A DNA stretch of 5,803 nt. It comes from CAZGOM01 sp964542875. Its GTDB lineage: Bacteria > Planctomycetota > Phycisphaerae > Phycisphaerales > Phycisphaeraceae. The notes beneath the pieces were generated by a model. That model worked only from the letters and a program-made list of their open reading frames with translations, made no database searches and had not been told where the DNA came from. This document shows positions 5,367-5,803 of this stretch, piece after piece. Where the stretch lies: positions 1 to 5,803 of the forward strand of contig CAZIWA010000204.1 of the NCBI GenBank assembly GCA_964542875.1, written 5' to 3'. The position numbers were made by a program, and so were the translations under genes. Each line of letters begins with the position of its first letter. Position 1 is the first letter of the stretch.

Positions 5367-5803
5367 TTACGCCGGTACGTTTTCGATGCGGGTGAGCCAG
5401 TAGTCGACGTCGAAGGTGGGGTTGTCGGTGAGGTAGCGCCAGAGTTTGATGCGGTTGCAGACTTCGAGGCGGTCTTCGCCGACCCAGCCGAGCCAGGGCT
5501 GGTTTTTAGCCAGCAGGCGGGGGACTTCCGGCGCGTTGATGTCGTCGGTGTTCCAGAGCTTGACCTGCTTGACGGTGGGATTGAGGCGGAGCTTGATCAT
5601 GTAGCGGGTCTGATCAGTGAGGTTGGGTTCTGCGCGGTGCCAGATGCCGTGGTGGACGAAGACCATGGTGCCGGCTTTGCAGACGGTGGGGAGCTGACCG
5701 AGGAAGTAGTGGTAGCGGCCGATTTCACTGCAATTGACGCGGCGGAAGTGGCTGGCGGGGAGGATGCAGGTGCCGCCCATTTCACGCGGGGTGTCGTGGG
5801 GGA
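5367..5803 (-). CDS. Phytanoyl-CoA dioxygenase (PhyH) family Fe(II)/2-oxoglutarate oxygenase, C-terminal part
   Basis: The frame stays open to the window edge, so the start lies beyond 5803; 144 codons plus the TAA at 5369-5367 are visible. The first residues read PHDTPREMGGTCILPASHF, matching the 'P(Q/H)DT..EMGPT..LPGSH' segment of bacterial PhyH proteins. The GIWHRAEPN segment with its His codon at 5639-5637 fits the distal Fe(II)-binding His. The Arg of 'TRYMIKL' (5606-5604) is the likely 2-oxoglutarate carboxylate ligand. The proximal HxD motif should lie just outside the window. The C-terminal tail, 'PWLGWVGEDRLEVCNRIKLWRYLTDNPTFDVDYWLTR', is of a kind I associate with PVC-phylum members. 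The family hydroxylates varied small molecules, so the substrate here is unknown. An internal Met (5780-5778) is not the true start, because conserved sequence continues upstream of it. Confidence 0.88.
   Translation of the reverse strand, partial: PHDTPREMGGTCILPASHFRRVNCSEIGRYHYFLGQLPTVCKAGTMVFVHHGIWHRAEPNLTDQTRYMIKLRLNPTVKQVKLWNTDDINAPEVPRLLAKNQPWLGWVGEDRLEVCNRIKLWRYLTDNPTFDVDYWLTRIENVPA

Overview
The window looks like chromosomal DNA from a member of the Planctomycetota or a related PVC-superphylum lineage. Three things suggest this: a lone prepilin-like protein with the FTLIELLVVISIIAIL leader and a C-terminal 'NVLYVDG' tail, a type these phyla carry in many copies; a creatininase-family hydrolase close to a phytanoyl-CoA dioxygenase (PhyH) family protein; and long gene-free spacers holding degenerate repeats. 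The assignment is inferred from gene content and protein style. No rRNA or other marker gene is present.

Layout. (1) Positions 1-281, minus strand: the N-terminal 93 codons of a secreted sulfate/thiosulfate-type ABC transporter solute-binding protein, cut by the window edge. (2) Positions 282-821: a 540-base spacer with a strongly G-rich, quadruplex-capable tract, two degenerate 9-base-period repeat patches, and a stretch open on both strands that is probably non-coding. (3) Positions 822-3197, plus: a 791-residue COG1331/DUF255 (YyaL/SPATA20-type) protein, made of a thioredoxin fold with CYWC and a helical barrel. Its usual C-terminal part appears to be replaced by a DsbD-alpha-like domain. 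(4) Positions 3364-4107, plus: a prepilin-type pseudopilin. (5) Positions 4238-5041, plus: a creatininase-family metal-dependent amidohydrolase. (6) Positions 5042-5366: a spacer with a hairpin just after the stop codon, an 11-bp perfect inverted repeat, a potentially folded segment, and a strong bidirectional terminator. (7) Positions 5367-5803, minus: the C-terminal part of a PhyH-type Fe(II)/2-oxoglutarate oxygenase, running off the window edge.

No single operon is evident. The three plus-strand genes are separated by 166 and 130 bases, and hairpins lie in both gaps, so they may be independent units. The creatininase and PhyH genes converge on a shared terminator. Their proximity hints at breakdown of small organic compounds, but no substrate can be read from the sequence. 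I found no complete novel multi-gene system. The best leads are the domain swap in the DUF255 protein and the structured or repetitive spacers.
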